A DNA stretch of 64,000 nucleotides from assembly GCF_001426225.1 (NCBI RefSeq), contig NZ_LMRT01000013.1, positions 584,119 through 648,118 on the forward strand. Reading direction: 5' to 3'. The position numbers and the translations under genes were made by a program. The first letter of the stretch is position 1. Each line of letters starts with the position of its first letter. Positions 63,072-64,000 of the stretch are shown here, one piece after another. Source of the DNA: Allobosea sp. Leaf344. GTDB lineage: Bacteria > Pseudomonadota > Alphaproteobacteria > Rhizobiales > Beijerinckiaceae. The notes beneath the pieces were generated by a model. That model ran no database searches. It saw only the letters and a list, made by a program, of their open reading frames with translations, and was not told where the DNA came from.

Positions 63072-63839
63072 ATGCTCAGCTTCTCCTCCGACGGCGTGCG
63101 TCTCGCCTATGTCGATCTCGCGCCGACCGGCGATACGCCGCGACACGAGACGATCGTGCTGGTGCACGGCTTCGGCTCCAGCCACATGGTGAACTGGGTC
63201 AACACGCAGTGGACCCGCACGCTGACCCATGCCGGCTATCGCGTGGTGGCGCTTGATAATCGCGGCCATGGCGAGAGCGAGAAGCTCTACGACCCCGCCG
63301 CCTATTCCTCGCAGATTATGGCGGAGGATGTCCGCCGGCTGATGGATCACCTCGAGATCCCGCGCGCGGCAGTGATGGGTTATTCGATGGGCGCGCGGAT
63401 TTCCGCCCATCTCGCCTTGGCTCATCCGGCCAGGCTGAAAGCGCTGCTGCTCGGTGGGCTGGGGATCCATCTCGTCGAGGGCGTCGGGCTGCCGCTCGGC
63501 ATCGCCGATGCGATGGAAGCGCCGTCGCTCGACGATCTCACCGATCCGATGCAGCGCATGTTCCGGGCCTTCGCCGAGGCGACGAAAAGCGATCTGAAAG
63601 CGCTGGCGGCCTGCATCCGTGGCTCGCGCCAGACGCTGAGCGTCGCGCAGGTCGGGCAGATCGCCGTCCCGACCCTGGTCAGCGTCGGCACCGCGGACGA
63701 TGTCGCCGGCGACGGCGCGGCGCTGGCGGCGCTGATCCCCGACGCGGAATCCTTCGCCATCAGCGGCCGCGACCACAACCTCGCCGTCGGCGACAAGAGC
63801 CACAAACAGGCGGTGCTGGCCTTCCTCGACCGGCTCTGA
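63072..63839 (+). CDS. alpha/beta hydrolase
   Basis: Alpha/beta hydrolase of 255 residues. The oxyanion segment is IVLVHGFGSSHMVNW near residue 25, then ALDNRGHGESEK. The nucleophile elbow is VMGYSMGARISAHLA near 100, the acid lies in VGTADDVAGDGAA near 210 and the catalytic His in AISGRDHNLAVGDK. It resembles hydrolases of the PcaD/bromoperoxidase-like group. The substrate is unknown. Start ATG 63072. Divergent from the acyltransferase gene across 83 bases. Confidence 0.85.
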   Translation: MLSFSSDGVRLAYVDLAPTGDTPRHETIVLVHGFGSSHMVNWVNTQWTRTLTHAGYRVVALDNRGHGESEKLYDPAAYSSQIMAEDVRRLMDHLEIPRAAVMGYSMGARISAHLALAHPARLKALLLGGLGIHLVEGVGLPLGIADAMEAPSLDDLTDPMQRMFRAFAEATKSDLKALAACIRGSRQTLSVAQVGQIAVPTLVSVGTADDVAGDGAALAALIPDAESFAISGRDHNLAVGDKSHKQAVLAFLDRL

Positions 63840-63995
63840 GCTCGAAGGGGGGCCGGGCGACGAGCTGTCGGCGCGAACAAGCGGCGCGTGTCTCGAGGCT
63901 CCCCGAGCCTGCTCCGCGATGCGGGCACGCGCGCCACTGGCGAGAGCGGTGCTTTGCGATTATCTGTCGTGCGGGCCAGCAAGCGGAGACGAACC

Positions 63996-64000
63996 ATGGC
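63996..64000 (+). CDS. possible start of the next gene, cut by the window end
   Basis: The last five bases are ATGGC, preceded by GCGGAGACGAACC, which could serve as a ribosome binding site. Only the start codon and two further bases lie inside the window, so nothing can be said about the product. The region 63840-63995 shows no other gene. Confidence 0.2.

Overview
The window reads as chromosomal DNA of a high-GC alphaproteobacterium of the Hyphomicrobiales (Rhizobiales), most like Bosea and its relatives. This placement is inferred from gene content, not from a marker gene: an Usg protein, a DUF6867 gene inside a liv operon, a BcsS-like protein, an NDUFS6-like zinc-finger protein, a form II CoxL (AYRGAGR) cluster and an Anbu protease operon. 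Genes are densely packed with frequent 1-10 nt overlaps. I see no phage, insertion sequence, CRISPR array or rRNA. One tRNA gene, Leu(UAA), is present.

Layout. 1-9.8 kb: a partial amine oxidase, TrmJ tRNA methyltransferase, M19 dipeptidase, a DadA-type oxidase divergent from an SBF transporter (with an array of CGCAAA half-sites between them), a GST, rpe, purB and a small hydrolase. 9.9-15.7 kb: a branched-chain amino-acid-type ABC operon (livH-livM-livG-livF-DUF6867-binding protein) with a candidate promoter and a clear terminator. 15.8-20.3 kb: a 4-hydroxyproline catabolic operon (DHDPS-like deaminase, cupin, FAD dehydrogenase, 4-hydroxyproline epimerase) divergent from a GntR/FCD regulator flanked by two copies of a TGATATATCA palindrome. 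20.4-25.2 kb: a flavin reductase, then pcaB, a two-subunit aconitase X, pcaD and pcaC on the minus strand.

25.3-38.0 kb: a molybdenum hydroxylase region. It holds a CoxG-like gene, a soluble globin-like chemoreceptor, coxS-coxL-coxM, two NTF2-like genes, a MoxR ATPase, CoxE, an XdhC split into two genes around a LysE exporter, and a MoeA-MobA fusion. These encode a hydroxylase and most of its cofactor insertion machinery. An intrinsic-terminator-like hairpin lies between coxS and coxL, and a long two-part hairpin lies between coxL and coxM.

38-47.4 kb: DUF2256, an SDR lacking the catalytic Tyr, BcsS, Usg, ExoD, a GGDEF-EAL protein, and the four-gene Anbu operon (ATP-grasp, alpha-E, transglutaminase-like, Anbu peptidase). 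The transglutaminase-like protein has Ala where the nucleophilic Cys is expected. 47.5-64 kb: housekeeping and metabolic genes (radC, map, FkbM methyltransferase, CinA-like protein, AraC regulator, gpt, EamA transporter, acyl-ACP synthetase-like ligase, tRNA-Leu, DUF938 methyltransferase, CorC-like protein, chrA, FAD monooxygenase, zinc-finger protein, HGSNAT-like acyltransferase, alpha/beta hydrolase).

The strongest leads are the Anbu operon with its apparently inactive transglutaminase, the aconitase X pair embedded in the pca genes next to a hydroxyproline operon, and the RNA structures inside the coxSLM transcription unit. None is shown here to be undescribed; the comparisons that would decide this are listed with each finding.
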